Source: Sphingomonas sp. Leaf357 (lineage in GTDB: Bacteria > Pseudomonadota > Alphaproteobacteria > Sphingomonadales > Sphingomonadaceae). From it: 64,000 bases of DNA. Position numbers and translations under genes: made by a program. The DNA lies in contig NZ_LMPM01000001.1 in assembly GCF_001423845.1 (NCBI RefSeq), positions 2,468,153 to 2,532,152 of the forward strand. Reading direction: 5' to 3'. Below, piece after piece: positions 53,606-63,208 of this stretch. The notes under the pieces are model-generated. The model did no database searches. It saw nothing but the letters and a program-made list of their open reading frames with translations, and was not told the origin of the DNA. Positions within the stretch are counted from its first letter, which is position 1; each line of letters begins with the position of its first letter.

Positions 53606-54979
53606 CTAATCCTCACGTGTTTCCGTGATCCCCAGCAGCTTCAACTTCCGGTGCAACGCGGAACGTTCCATGCCGATGAAGTGCGCCGTGCGCGAGATGT
53701 TGCCGGAGAAGCGCCGGATCTGCACACGCAGATATTCCCGCTCGAACGTCTCGCGCGCCTCCCTGAGGGGCGAACCCATGATCGCGTTGCTGCCCCCGCC
53801 CATCTCGCCCGGATCGCCGAGCACCTCCGCCGGCAGCAGATCGAGGTCGATCCGCCCGATCCGGTCGCCCGGCGCCATGATGATCGTGCGCTCGACGACG
53901 TTGCGAAGCTGGCGGACGTTGCCCGGCCATTCGTAACTTTGCAGCGCGACCATCGCATCCGGCGCAATTTCCGGTGTCGGCACCCGGCGTTCGTTGGCGT
54001 AATGCGCCATGAAATGCATCACCAGCGCCGGGATATCCTCGCGCCGCTCGGACAGACCGGGGATCAGCACCGGCACGACGTTGAGGCGGTAATAGAGATC
54101 TTCGCGAAACCGGCCTTCGGCGATCTCCTGCATCAGATCGCGCGCCGTGGCCGAGACGACGCGCACGTCCACCTTTACCACGCGCTGCCCGCCGACGCGC
54201 GTAAAGCTCTGGTCGGTCAGCACGCGCAGGATCCGCGCCTGCGTGGTGATCGGCATGTCGGCGATCTCGTCCAGAAACAGGGTGCCGCCATGCGCCTGTT
54301 CGAGCAGCCCGGGGCGGACGAGGCCGCCGCTTTCCTCGACGCCGAACAATTCCTCCTCGACCCGCTCGGGCGTCATGCGCGCGGCGCTGACGATCACGAA
54401 GGGCGCGTCGGTGCGCTGGCTCCAGCCATGGAGCAGCCGCGCGGCGACCTCCTTGCCGACCCCCGCCCCGCCCATCACCAGCACCCGGCTGCCGGTCGAG
54501 GCGACGCGCTTCAAGGTCGCGCGCACGCCGTTGATCGCCGTCGAATTGCCGGTCAGATCGTCGTCGCGGCCGACAGAGGCGCGCAACGTCGCCACTTCGC
54601 GGCGCAACCGCTCGGTCTCGGTCGCCCGCGCGACCATCAGCAGCAGGCGTTCGGCTTCGAACGGCTTCTCGATGAAATCCACCGCACCGCGCCGGATCGC
54701 GGCGACGGCGGTATCGAGATTGCCGTGCCCGGAGATGACCAGCACGGGAATCGACGGATCGCGGCGCTTCATCTCGTCGAGCAGATCCAGCCCGTCGAGT
54801 TTCGAGTCTTTCAGCCAAACGTCGAGCAACACGAGCGACGGACGCCGGGCGGCGATTGCCTCCAGCGCGGCGTCGCTGTCGGCGGCAGTGCGCGCATCAT
54901 AGCCTTCGTCTTCCAGGACACCCGATACGAGTTCCCGGATATCGCGTTCGTCATCGACGATGAGGATGTCGAGCGCCAT
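53606..54979 (-). CDS. ntrX: Response regulator NtrX
   Basis: 457 residues: receiver with phospho-acceptor D53 ([15 protein letters not shown]), AAA+ domain (about 140-370) with Walker [11 protein letters not shown] and Walker [14 protein letters not shown], and a C-terminal Fis-type helix-turn-helix ([20 protein letters not shown]). The sigma-54 contact motif GAFTGA is absent: the loop reads [13 protein letters not shown]. Regulates nitrogen and redox-linked genes with NtrY in alphaproteobacteria. Three bases downstream of ntrY. Confidence 0.95.
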   Translation of the reverse strand: MALDILIVDDERDIRELVSGVLEDEGYDARTAADSDAALEAIAARRPSLVLLDVWLKDSKLDGLDLLDEMKRRDPSIPVLVISGHGNLDTAVAAIRRGAVDFIEKPFEAERLLLMVARATETERLRREVATLRASVGRDDDLTGNSTAINGVRATLKRVASTGSRVLVMGGAGVGKEVAARLLHGWSQRTDAPFVIVSAARMTPERVEEELFGVEESGGLVRPGLLEQAHGGTLFLDEIADMPITTQARILRVLTDQSFTRVGGQRVVKVDVRVVSATARDLMQEIAEGRFREDLYYRLNVVPVLIPGLSERREDIPALVMHFMAHYANERRVPTPEIAPDAMVALQSYEWPGNVRQLRNVVERTIIMAPGDRIGRIDLDLLPAEVLGDPGEMGGGSNAIMGSPLREARETFEREYLRVQIRRFSGNISRTAHFIGMERSALHRKLKLLGITETRED

Positions 54980-54982
54980 GAT

Positions 54983-57190
54983 TTATGTCCGTATCTTGAG
55001 GTCTGAGGGGCGACGGCCGACATCGTCTTCGTCTTCGGCGTCGCTGCCGGTGTCGAGCCGGGCGAGCGCGGCGGCATCGAACCGCATCGTAACGAGGGTG
55101 CCACCGCCCTCGCGGTCGGCGAAGGTCATCGTGCCGCAATGCTCCTCGACGATCTTGTTGACGATCGCGAGTCCTAGCCCGGTACCGCGCGCCCGCGTCG
55201 TCATATAGGGTTCGACGATGCGGTCGCGCGCGGCGGGCAGGCCGACGCCATTGTCGGAAATCTCCACGGTCACCTGCCGCGCCGGATCGCCGGACAGGGT
55301 CATGATGACCTCGCCATCCTCGGCGTCCCTGGCCTCGATCGCCTCGATCGCGTTCTTGACGATATTGGTCAGCGCCTGCCCGATCTGACGCCGATCGCAT
55401 ACCAGATCGATCGCTTTGCGATCGTGCTCCAGCGCGACCCGAACGCCGGGATGCGCGACCTCGTGCAGGAACTGCGCCTGGCGGGCGATGTCCACCAGCG
55501 ATTCGCGCTTGAACAGCGGCTTGGGCATGCGCGCGAAGGACGAGAATTCGTCGACCATGCGGCGCAGATCGCCGACCTGGCGAATGATCGTCTCGGTCAG
55601 GCGAGCGAACGTACCGTCGTCGTTGACGATCTGCTTGCCGTAGCGGCGCTGCAAGCGTTCGGCGGCGAGCTGGATCGGGGTCAGCGGGTTCTTGATCTCG
55701 TGCGCGATGCGGCGCGCGACGTCCGACCAGGCGGCGCGGCGCTGATCGAGCAATTGCTGGGTGATGTCGTCGAAGGTGAGGATCGGCCCGGCGGCGGCGC
55801 GGGCGATGCGCACCGCCAGCGTGCGTGCCTCGCCATGCGCATCGACCTCGACGATCGCATCGCGCTGATCGGTATCGATCAACGCGGCGAGTTCGGGGGC
55901 GATATCGGCCAGTTGGCGTCCTACAGGGCTATCCTCGCCGGTGTTGAGCAATTCCGCCGCAGACCGGTTGATCAGCCGGATCGTGCCATCGCCGGCGATC
56001 GAGACGACTCCCGCGCTGACCCCGGACATCACCGCCTCGATCAGCGCCCGGCGGCTTTCAAGCGCGCCGGTCTGCGCCTGCAACCGGTCGGTCATCACGT
56101 TGAAGGCGTTGGCCAGCGTGCCGAACTCGTCGTTCGTGCCCGGGCGGGGCACACGCGCGGTAAGATCGCCCGAGGCCACCTTGTGCGCCGCCGCGACCAA
56201 CTCGCCGACCGGCCGCACCAGCCGATCGGCGACGACCAACGCAATCCACACCGCTATGCCAACGATGAGCAGCGACACGACCATCAGCGCCGCATTGAAG
56301 CGAAGCTGCAGCGCACGCGAGCGGGTCTGCAACGCGCTGTAATCGGCGATGATCGCGTCGCCGCGCTTGAGCTGTACCGCCAGCCGATCCTCGATCAGTC
56401 GCGAAGTGTAGAGGTACGTATCCTTGCCGAACGCCAGTTTCACCGCCGCGCCGACTCGCTTGTTGTCGGTGATCGGCACGACCTGCTCACCGCGATCCAG
56501 CCGGTCCATCACCGCGCGGCTGATGATGTTCTCGGTCGATCGGCCGTACGGGTTGAGCACGATCAACGGGTTGGCCTCGCCCTTGCGGACGATCATAGCT
56601 TCGGAAAGTTCGCGATTATAGGTCTGAAGGAACAGCAATTCCTGGAAACGCTTGGCATCGATCGGGATGGTCTGGAGATAGCCGACCAGATCCGGCCCCA
56701 TCGCGATCGCATTGCCCTCGACGCGCTCCACCTCGCGCTGGAAATTCTCCTGCACCAGCGACCGGGCGTTGCCGACCAAGGCGGCGGTGCGCTGCGACGA
56801 CCAGAATTCGACGCCGTACTGGAACAGCAAGGAGGCGAAGATCACCACCAGCAAGGTCGGCACGGCGGCGATCAGCGAGAACATCGCGACGAGTTGGACG
56901 TGCAGCCTGGCCCTGCCACCGATCGGCGATCGTGCCGCGCGCCGCACCGCAATGCGCCGGCCCAGCAGCACCAGCAACGCGATTCCGGGCAGCAGGTTGG
57001 AGACCAGCAGGAAGGCGACGACCGGCGGCGTCAGGATGTTTTGTGGCGTCCCACTGGACTTGAGCAGGAAATAACTCCCCACCGCGATCGCGATCGCGAC
57101 GATGAGCACGACCAGTTCGACGAAGGGCATCACGCTGAACCGGTGGTTCGTCGCTGTCGGGGCTTCCATCGTTATGGTTTCGGCCGTCAT
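54983..57190 (-). CDS. ntrY: Sensor histidine kinase NtrY
   Basis: 735-residue membrane kinase: two N-terminal spans and a third near residue 100, a periplasmic sensor region (about 130-300), another span (about 305-330), a HAMP domain (DRLVRPVGELVAAAH), a PAS domain (IEAVMSGVSAGVVSIAGDG), a HisKA domain with H in RRIAHEIKNPLTPIQL, and HATPase (NIVKNAIEAIEA, DNGVGLP, GTGLGLAIV). AAGG five bases before ATG 57190 supports this start; ATG 57169 is an alternative. Cognate of NtrX; follows ntrC after a 54-base gap. Confidence 0.94.
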   Translation of the reverse strand: MTAETITMEAPTATNHRFSVMPFVELVVLIVAIAIAVGSYFLLKSSGTPQNILTPPVVAFLLVSNLLPGIALLVLLGRRIAVRRAARSPIGGRARLHVQLVAMFSLIAAVPTLLVVIFASLLFQYGVEFWSSQRTAALVGNARSLVQENFQREVERVEGNAIAMGPDLVGYLQTIPIDAKRFQELLFLQTYNRELSEAMIVRKGEANPLIVLNPYGRSTENIISRAVMDRLDRGEQVVPITDNKRVGAAVKLAFGKDTYLYTSRLIEDRLAVQLKRGDAIIADYSALQTRSRALQLRFNAALMVVSLLIVGIAVWIALVVADRLVRPVGELVAAAHKVASGDLTARVPRPGTNDEFGTLANAFNVMTDRLQAQTGALESRRALIEAVMSGVSAGVVSIAGDGTIRLINRSAAELLNTGEDSPVGRQLADIAPELAALIDTDQRDAIVEVDAHGEARTLAVRIARAAAGPILTFDDITQQLLDQRRAAWSDVARRIAHEIKNPLTPIQLAAERLQRRYGKQIVNDDGTFARLTETIIRQVGDLRRMVDEFSSFARMPKPLFKRESLVDIARQAQFLHEVAHPGVRVALEHDRKAIDLVCDRRQIGQALTNIVKNAIEAIEARDAEDGEVIMTLSGDPARQVTVEISDNGVGLPAARDRIVEPYMTTRARGTGLGLAIVNKIVEEHCGTMTFADREGGGTLVTMRFDAAALARLDTGSDAEDEDDVGRRPSDLKIRT

Positions 57191-57243
57191 CGTGGCCTTA
57201 GTACAACGCAATTGTGGCCATTAGAACACAGTTTATCGTCGGC

Positions 57244-58698
57244 CTATCCCGTCGCGCTCTCGCCCGGACGCCCGGCGGCAGGGTCGATGCCCAATGTATC
57301 GAGCCGTTTCCTCAACGTGTTACGATTGATTCCCAACGCGCGTGCAGCGCGCAACTGGTTCTGGCCATGGCGAGCGAGCATCGCCTCGATCAGCGGGCGT
57401 TCTACTTCTCCGATGATCCGATCGTAGAGCGTGCCATCGTCCAGCACCGCCGGTTCCTCGCGTGCCAGGCGTTCGAGCCGCGCCTGCACCGCCGCCTCGA
57501 TCCCCGCATCGCCATCGAACTGAGACCGCGGCGTGGCGGTGGCGCCTAGCATCGCGCGCACCTCGCCGGCGTCGATCCGCTCGTCGCGCGCCAGCACGGC
57601 CATGCGCCGCATGATATTCTCCAGCTCGCGCACGTTGCCGGGCCAGTCGTAATTCTCGAGCGAGACGATCGCCTGCGGTTCGAGCTGCTTGCGCGGCAAA
57701 CCGCTTTCCGCCGCCTTGTCGAGGAAATGCCGGGCAAGCAGAGCGATGTCCTGCCGCCGCGCCCGCAGCGCCGGCAGCAGGACGGGCACCACGTTCAGTC
57801 GGTAGAACAGATCCTCGCGAAACTGCCCGCTCGCCACCAGCCCGGACAGATCCTTGTTGGTCGCCGCGACGATGCGGACGTCGGCGCGGATCGTCCGCGC
57901 GCCGCCGACGGTGGTGAACTCCCCCGATTGCAGCACGCGCAACAAACGGGTCTGGGCATCCATCGGCATGTCGCCGATCTCGTCGAGAAACAATGTGCCG
58001 CCCGCCGCCTGCTCGAACCGTCCTGCGGAGCGGGTCTGAGCACCGGTGAACGCGCCGCGTTCGTGCCCGAACAGTTCCGCCTCGATCAGTTCGCGCGGGA
58101 TCGCCGCCATGTTGATGGCGATGAACGGGAAGCGCTTGCGCGGCCCCAGATCGTGGATCGCCCGCGCCACCAGTTCCTTGCCGGTGCCGGATTCGCCCGA
58201 GATCAGGACGGTCAGATCGTTCGACACGACACGCGCGATGATACGGTACACGTCCTGCATCGCCGCCGATCGCCCGATCAATGGCAGGGTGGCGTCATCC
58301 TCCCCCACCGGATCGATCGGCCCGCCGGTATCGCGCGCCAGCGCCCCCAGCACGGCGCGCGATAAGGCGTCCAGGTCGAAGGGCTTGGGCAAATAATCAT
58401 ATGCGCCGACCTCGGTCGCGCGCACCGCGGTGCTCAGCGTGTTCTGCGCCGACAGCACGATCACCGGCAGATGGGGGTGCTCTACCGTCAGGCGCGCGAT
58501 CCGGTCGAGCCCATTGCCGTCGGGCAGCACGACGTCGGAGATCAGCACGTCCGGCATGGCGATCGCCAGCTGCACCTCCAGCTCGGCAAGGGTGGCGACG
58601 GAGGTCACCCGGTGCCCCTCGCGGCGCAGCGATTGCGCGACGACGGTGCGGATCGCCGCATCGTCGTCCACCACCAGGATATTGCCGGCCTTAGTCAC
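57244..58698 (-). CDS. ntrC: Nitrogen regulation response regulator NtrC
   Basis: Sigma-54-dependent activator, 484 residues. Receiver with D55 (VLISDVVLPDGNG) and K in LPKPFD; AAA+ domain with GESGTGKE, the intact sigma-54 loop GAFTGA in HERGAFTGAQTR, and [14 protein letters not shown]-terminal Fis-type HTH ([22 protein letters not shown]). GTG at 58698 with AAGGG upstream fits the family N-terminus (TKAGNILVVDDD). Thirteen bases after the ntrB stop. Confidence 0.95.
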   Translation of the reverse strand: MTKAGNILVVDDDAAIRTVVAQSLRREGHRVTSVATLAELEVQLAIAMPDVLISDVVLPDGNGLDRIARLTVEHPHLPVIVLSAQNTLSTAVRATEVGAYDYLPKPFDLDALSRAVLGALARDTGGPIDPVGEDDATLPLIGRSAAMQDVYRIIARVVSNDLTVLISGESGTGKELVARAIHDLGPRKRFPFIAINMAAIPRELIEAELFGHERGAFTGAQTRSAGRFEQAAGGTLFLDEIGDMPMDAQTRLLRVLQSGEFTTVGGARTIRADVRIVAATNKDLSGLVASGQFREDLFYRLNVVPVLLPALRARRQDIALLARHFLDKAAESGLPRKQLEPQAIVSLENYDWPGNVRELENIMRRMAVLARDERIDAGEVRAMLGATATPRSQFDGDAGIEAAVQARLERLAREEPAVLDDGTLYDRIIGEVERPLIEAMLARHGQNQLRAARALGINRNTLRKRLDTLGIDPAAGRPGESATG

Positions 58699-58711
58699 TT
58701 GTTGCCCTTCA

Positions 58712-59773
58712 TCAATGCCCTCGGGGCAGAAGAATGCGGAACACTGTCGCCTCGGGCGACCCCTCGCGCGCATATTGGATGATCCCACCCATATCGCGGA
58801 CCAGCTTGTCGACCAGCGCCAGGCCCAGCCCCTGCCCCTCCGGCTTGCCGCTGATGAACGGATCGAAGAGATGTTCGGAGATTTCGGCCGGGGCGCCGGG
58901 GCCGTTGTCGATCACGCAGATCTCGATCGGCAGCGGCTGGCGCGGGCGACCCGGCCCGGCGCTCACCGCCATGCCGTGCCGATACGCGGTGGCGAGCGTG
59001 ATCCGCGCATCGGCCTGGAGGATCATCGCTTCGCAGGCGTTCTTGAGAAGGTTCAGCACCACCTGCAGGATCGCGTCGCGGTCGACCAGCACCGGCGGCA
59101 GCGACGGATCGAACCTTTCCTCTATCGTCACCTTGGCGGCGAAACCGGCGGTCGCGACGCGGCGCGCGTGATCCAGCAACGGATAGATGTTCTCCGGTGC
59201 CAGTTTCAGCGGGCGCGTGTCGGTAAAATCCTGCATCCGGTCGATCAATGCGGCGATACGATCGACCTCGGTGACGATCAACGTGGTGAGTTCGTCGCCG
59301 TCCGTGCCCCGCCCGAGCAACTGCGCCGCGCCGCGAATGCCGGACAGTGGGTTCTTGATCTCGTGCGCCAGCATCGCCGCCGCCCCGACGGCGGCGCGCG
59401 CGGCGGAGGCGCGATCGGCGCTGTGGCCGAGCCTGCGCGAGGTGGCGGCATGATGCAGCGTTATGGTGCGCCAGCCGGGATGATCGGCCACCCGAGCCTC
59501 GATGAAATCGGCCCGCACCCTGCCGCCGCGCGCCAGTTCGATTTCGCTGTCGAACGCCGCGAAGCCGTGATCGTCGCGCGCGGCCGGGTCGCGCGGCGAC
59601 CGGAGCACGGACTCGAGCGGCTGGCCCAGCATCGCGCGCTCCGACAGGTTGAGCAACGTCTCGCAATCGGCATTGGCATGCGCGATGTTGCCCTGCGGAT
59701 CGATCACCATCACCGCGACCGGTAGCGCCGCGAAAAGCTCGGCGAACCCCGGACCCGGTGCCTGCTCTTTCAT
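58712..59773 (-). CDS. ntrB: Nitrogen regulation sensor kinase NtrB
   Basis: Cytoplasmic two-component kinase/phosphatase of NtrC controlled by PII proteins. 353 residues: PAS domain (about 10-115, VAVMVIDPQGNIAHANADCE), HisKA with LAHEIKNPLSGIRGAAQLL, and HATPase (NLLKNACEAM, DNGPGAP, GQGLGLALVDKL). The ATG at 59773 is preferred over two upstream GTGs. First gene of the minus-strand ntrB-ntrC-ntrY-ntrX-hfq-hflX run; in many alphaproteobacteria dusB (nifR3) precedes ntrB, as here, though a repeat now lies between them. Confidence 0.95.
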   Translation of the reverse strand: MKEQAPGPGFAELFAALPVAVMVIDPQGNIAHANADCETLLNLSERAMLGQPLESVLRSPRDPAARDDHGFAAFDSEIELARGGRVRADFIEARVADHPGWRTITLHHAATSRRLGHSADRASAARAAVGAAAMLAHEIKNPLSGIRGAAQLLGRGTDGDELTTLIVTEVDRIAALIDRMQDFTDTRPLKLAPENIYPLLDHARRVATAGFAAKVTIEERFDPSLPPVLVDRDAILQVVLNLLKNACEAMILQADARITLATAYRHGMAVSAGPGRPRQPLPIEICVIDNGPGAPAEISEHLFDPFISGKPEGQGLGLALVDKLVRDMGGIIQYAREGSPEATVFRILLPRGH

Positions 59774-59793
59774 CACCACGACCAGAACCCCAA

Positions 59794-59878
59794 CGTCATC
59801 CCCGCGAAGGCGGGGATGACGCTTCTTCTACTTGGTGCGGGGCAAGGCAGCGGGATCCTCGCCTTCGCGGGGATGACG
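59794..59878. repeat. Palindrome, GTCATCCCCGCGAAGGCGGGGATGAC family, copy 2
   Basis: 59794-59821 is itself a near-perfect palindrome with CCCCGC-GAAG-GCGGGG at the centre; a second half (CTCGCCTTCGCGGGGATGAC) lies at 59859-59878. It occupies the dusB-ntrB intergenic space, inside what is normally one operon. Confidence 0.87.
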
Positions 59879-59891
59879 AGCAAGAGGGCGA

Positions 59892-60905
59892 TCACGCCGC
59901 GGCGCGGCTGCGATACGGCGCGTAGAATTCGGCAAGCATCGCCTGCACGACCTTGGGATCGGGGATCTGGTTGACGCGGTTGCGGAACTCGGCCGAGCCG
60001 TGGATGCCGCGCGTGTACCAGCCGATATGCTTGCGCGCCATGTTGACGCCGACTTCGTTGCCATAATGACTGAGCATCGCGTCGTAATGCTCAGCTATGA
60101 CGTCATATTGCTCCCCAAGATCGGGATCGGCGATGTGGCGTCCGGTGGAGAACCATTCCATCACCTTCGCCAGGAACCACGGCCGGCCGTAAGCGCCGCG
60201 CCCGATCATCACGCCATCCGCGCCGGACTGTTCCAGCGCCGCCTCGGCATCCTCAATCGTGTTGATGTCGCCATTGGCGATCACCGGCACCTCCACCGCG
60301 TCCTTCACCTTGCGGATGAAGGCCCAGTCGGCACTGCCCTTGTACATCTGATTCCGCGTGCGCCCGTGCACGGCGATCAGCTTCACGCCCAGCCCTTGCG
60401 CGATTTTTGCCAGTTCCGGCGCGTTCAGGCTGTCATGGCACCAGCCCATGCGCATCTTCAGTGTCACCGGCACCGTCACCGCCTCGACCACGCCCTTGAT
60501 GATCGCCGCGGCATTGTCCAGATCGCGCATCAGTGCCGAACCGGCATCGCCGTTCGTCACCTTGCGCACCGGGCAGCCCATGTTGATGTCGATGATCGCC
60601 GCGCCGCGATCCTCGGACAGTTTGGCCGCCTCGCCCATCTCGTGCGGCGTGCAGCCGACAAGCTGCATCGACACCGGGTCTTCGCTGGCATGCCATGCGG
60701 CCTTTTGTAGCGACTGACGCGTTTCGCGGATCGCCGCCTGGCTGGCGACCATCTCGGTGACGTTCAGCCCGGAGCCGTAGCGGCGGACGAGCGTACGGAA
60801 CGGCAGGTCGGTGACGCCGGTCATCGGTGCGAGCACGACGGGACGGTCGATCCGGACGGGGCCGACCTGAATGGGAGCCAGAGTCTTCAAAGGGGGTGTT
60901 TTCAT
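59892..60905 (-). CDS. dusB: tRNA-dihydrouridine synthase DusB (NifR3)
   Basis: FMN enzyme reducing uridine in tRNA. 337 residues, TIM barrel with catalytic C111 in NMGCPVRKV, the FMN-site segments [13 protein letters not shown] and IANGDINT, and [16 protein letters not shown]. Precedes ntrB on the same strand (the classical nifR3-ntrB arrangement) and diverges from ispDF. Confidence 0.96.
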   Translation of the reverse strand: MKTPPLKTLAPIQVGPVRIDRPVVLAPMTGVTDLPFRTLVRRYGSGLNVTEMVASQAAIRETRQSLQKAAWHASEDPVSMQLVGCTPHEMGEAAKLSEDRGAAIIDINMGCPVRKVTNGDAGSALMRDLDNAAAIIKGVVEAVTVPVTLKMRMGWCHDSLNAPELAKIAQGLGVKLIAVHGRTRNQMYKGSADWAFIRKVKDAVEVPVIANGDINTIEDAEAALEQSGADGVMIGRGAYGRPWFLAKVMEWFSTGRHIADPDLGEQYDVIAEHYDAMLSHYGNEVGVNMARKHIGWYTRGIHGSAEFRNRVNQIPDPKVVQAMLAEFYAPYRSRAAA

Positions 60906-60990
60906 AATGTGCCTGAAAAACGGGCAGTAGCGCCACGGGCTCGATATGGCAAGGCTGGCGACGCGGTTCGGCTTGGGCTAGGCGAAGCCG

Positions 60991-62139
60991 ATGTCCTCCC
61001 CCAACACCGCCGCCATCATCGTCGCCGCCGGTTCCGGCGCGCGTAGCGGCAGCGAATTGCCCAAGCAGTTCGTGACGATCGCCGGCAAACCGATGATTGC
61101 GCACAGCCATGTCGCGCTCGGCGCGCACCCGGCGATCTCGCGCATCGTCGTGGTGATCGGCGAAGGCCAGGAACAAATGCTGGCCCATGCCGTGCCAGGC
61201 GCGACCAGCGTCACCGGTGGCGCGACCCGCCGGCTGTCGGTGCTGGCGGGGCTCGAAGCCCTGGCCGACAGCGATGTGGACGCCGTGCTGATCCACGATG
61301 CCGCCCGCCCGTTCCTGTCCGCCGCGGTGATCGATCGCCTGATCGCCGCGTTGACCGAGGCCGAAGGTGCCCTGCCCGCTCTGCCGGTCGCCGATACGCT
61401 GGCGCGCGGCGATGCGGCACTCGGCGAGACGGTGGACCGGACCGGCCTGTGGCGCGTCCAGACCCCGCAGGCGTTCCGCTTCGCCGCCATCCTCGACGCC
61501 CACCGCAACTGGACCTTCGACGAACCGACCGACGACGCGCAGATGGTGCGACGGCTTGGCGGCAGCGTCGCGATGGTCGAAGGAGATATCATGCTCGACA
61601 AGATCACCTACCCCGCCGATTTCGCCGCCGCCGAGGCGCGCCACGACGCTGGCTCGCTCATCTCGCGCAACGCCAGCGGTTTCGACGTCCACCGGCTTGA
61701 ATTCGGCGAGGAACTCTGGCTCGGCGGCGTGCTGATCCCGCACGACAAGGGCCTGTCCGGCCATAGCGACGCGGATGTCGCGCTCCACGCGATCACCGAT
61801 GCGCTGCTCGGCACGATCGCGGCCGGCGACATCGGCACGCACTTTCCACCGAGCGATCCGCAGTGGAAGGGTGCCGATTCCGCGCAATTTCTCGAACATG
61901 CCGCCAGTCTCGTTCGCGCCGAGGGCGGGATCATCGACTTCATCGACCTGACCCTGATGTGCGAAGCCCCAAAGATCGGCCCGCACCGCGAGGCGATGCG
62001 CGCCCGCATCGCCAGCCTGCTCGGCCTGACCTCGCGTCAGGTGAGCGTGAAGGCCACGACCACGGAACGTCTCGGCTTTACGGGGCGAGGTGAAGGCATC
62101 GCGGCGCAGGCCATGGCGACGATCCGAATCCCGGCATGA
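60991..62139 (+). CDS. ispDF: Bifunctional IspDF (MEP cytidylyltransferase / MECDP synthase)
   Basis: Two MEP-pathway enzymes in one chain of 382 residues. IspD domain (1 to about 222): AAIIVAAGSGARSGSELPKQ (CTP site), IHDAARPFLS, TPQAFRF. IspF domain (about 226-382): FDVHRLEFGEELWLGGV, SGHSDADVALHAITDALLG (zinc histidines), and GFTGRGEGIAAQAMATI. Fusion skips IspE in pathway order and is common in alphaproteobacteria. Dxr of the same pathway is at 34184-35341. Confidence 0.97.
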   Translation: MSSPNTAAIIVAAGSGARSGSELPKQFVTIAGKPMIAHSHVALGAHPAISRIVVVIGEGQEQMLAHAVPGATSVTGGATRRLSVLAGLEALADSDVDAVLIHDAARPFLSAAVIDRLIAALTEAEGALPALPVADTLARGDAALGETVDRTGLWRVQTPQAFRFAAILDAHRNWTFDEPTDDAQMVRRLGGSVAMVEGDIMLDKITYPADFAAAEARHDAGSLISRNASGFDVHRLEFGEELWLGGVLIPHDKGLSGHSDADVALHAITDALLGTIAAGDIGTHFPPSDPQWKGADSAQFLEHAASLVRAEGGIIDFIDLTLMCEAPKIGPHREAMRARIASLLGLTSRQVSVKATTTERLGFTGRGEGIAAQAMATIRIPA

Positions 62140-62672
62140 GAAACGCTCTTGCCGCTCTGCTCGCCACCAGCCTGATCGCGGCACCGGCCGGCGCACAGCC
62201 GATGCGCTGCCTCAAACCCGAAGAGGCCGAGTCGCTCGCGCTCGTCGCCCTGCCCGACATCCTGCGCGAAACCGCCCGGATCTGCACCACGGCCCTGCCC
62301 CCCTCCGCCTTCGTTCGCGCCAATTCGGCGCCGCTGATCGCGAAATATCAGGCCGAGGCCGATCGCGCCTGGCCCTTCGCGCAGAAGGCACTGTTGAAGC
62401 TGACCGATCCGATCATCGAACCTCTGCTCAACACGCAGGTCGCGCGCCAGATGCTCACCACGCTGGCCGTGTCGCAGATCGTCGGCCGCATCGATGTCGG
62501 CGATTGCGGGAAGATCGATCGCATGGCGTCGCTGCTCCAGCCGCTGCCGCCCCGCAACACGGCGGGGTTGATCGTAACCGCTCTTCAGTATCTGAAGGAG
62601 CATAAGGCGGACGGGCGAAAGGGCGCGAAAGGCGTGCCCGATCTGCCGATCTGCGCGGAGCCGAAGCCATGA
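62136..62672 (+). CDS. Hypothetical exported protein
   Basis: 178 residues with a clear signal peptide (MRNALAALLATSLIAAPAGAQ, cut near residue 21). The mature part is mostly helical with four cysteines (in MRCLKP, RICTTA, VGDCGK and PICAEP) that could form two disulfides in the periplasm. The start overlaps the ispDF stop (ATGA) and the stop overlaps the cinA start, so it is embedded in a coupled operon. I do not recognise a family. Confidence 0.78.
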   Translation: MRNALAALLATSLIAAPAGAQPMRCLKPEEAESLALVALPDILRETARICTTALPPSAFVRANSAPLIAKYQAEADRAWPFAQKALLKLTDPIIEPLLNTQVARQMLTTLAVSQIVGRIDVGDCGKIDRMASLLQPLPPRNTAGLIVTALQYLKEHKADGRKGAKGVPDLPICAEPKP

Positions 62673-63208
62673 CGCCTGATGTGAGCGCGGACACGATCCT
62701 GCCGGCCGAGCTGGTCGAGGCCGCCCGCAAGGTGGTGGAGCGGAATCTCGCCATCGGCCGCCGCGTCAGCGTGGCGGAAAGCTGCACCGGCGGGCTGGTC
62801 TGCGCGGCGCTGACCGAGATTTCGGGCTCGTCCGAAGTTCTCGGCTGCGGTTTCGTGACCTATTCGAACGATGCGAAGCTCGATCTGCTGCGCGTCAGTT
62901 CCGATGTGCTGGAAACCTTCGGCGCGGTGTCGATCGCGGTCGCCTGGAGCATGGCGCAGGGCGCGCTGGAGCGGAGCGGCGCGGATGTCGCGGTGGCGAT
63001 CACCGGGATCGCCGGGCCGGAGGGCGGATCGGACAAGAAACCGGTCGGCACCGTCGTGTTCGCGCGCGCCGAGAAGGGCGCGGATCCGGCCAATATCATC
63101 GCCGATCGCAAGCAGTTCGGCAATATCGGGCGCGGCGGCGTGCGCCTTCAGGCGGCGCTGTGCGCGCTCGAACTGTTGTTGCCGCCGGAAGCCGCCGAGG
63201 CCCCGTAA
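62669..63208 (+). CDS. CinA C-terminal domain protein (NMN deamidase PncC type)
   Basis: 179 residues consisting of the stand-alone CinA-C domain: AESCTGG at 36-42, GFVTYSNDAK, and ITGIAGPEGGSDKKPVGTV. Characterised relatives (PncC) deamidate nicotinamide mononucleotide to NaMN for NAD recycling. Lacks the N-terminal MoCF-like domain of full CinA. Its last 61 bases overlap the convergent ratA gene. Confidence 0.93.
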   Translation: MTPDVSADTILPAELVEAARKVVERNLAIGRRVSVAESCTGGLVCAALTEISGSSEVLGCGFVTYSNDAKLDLLRVSSDVLETFGAVSIAVAWSMAQGALERSGADVAVAITGIAGPEGGSDKKPVGTVVFARAEKGADPANIIADRKQFGNIGRGGVRLQAALCALELLLPPEAAEAP

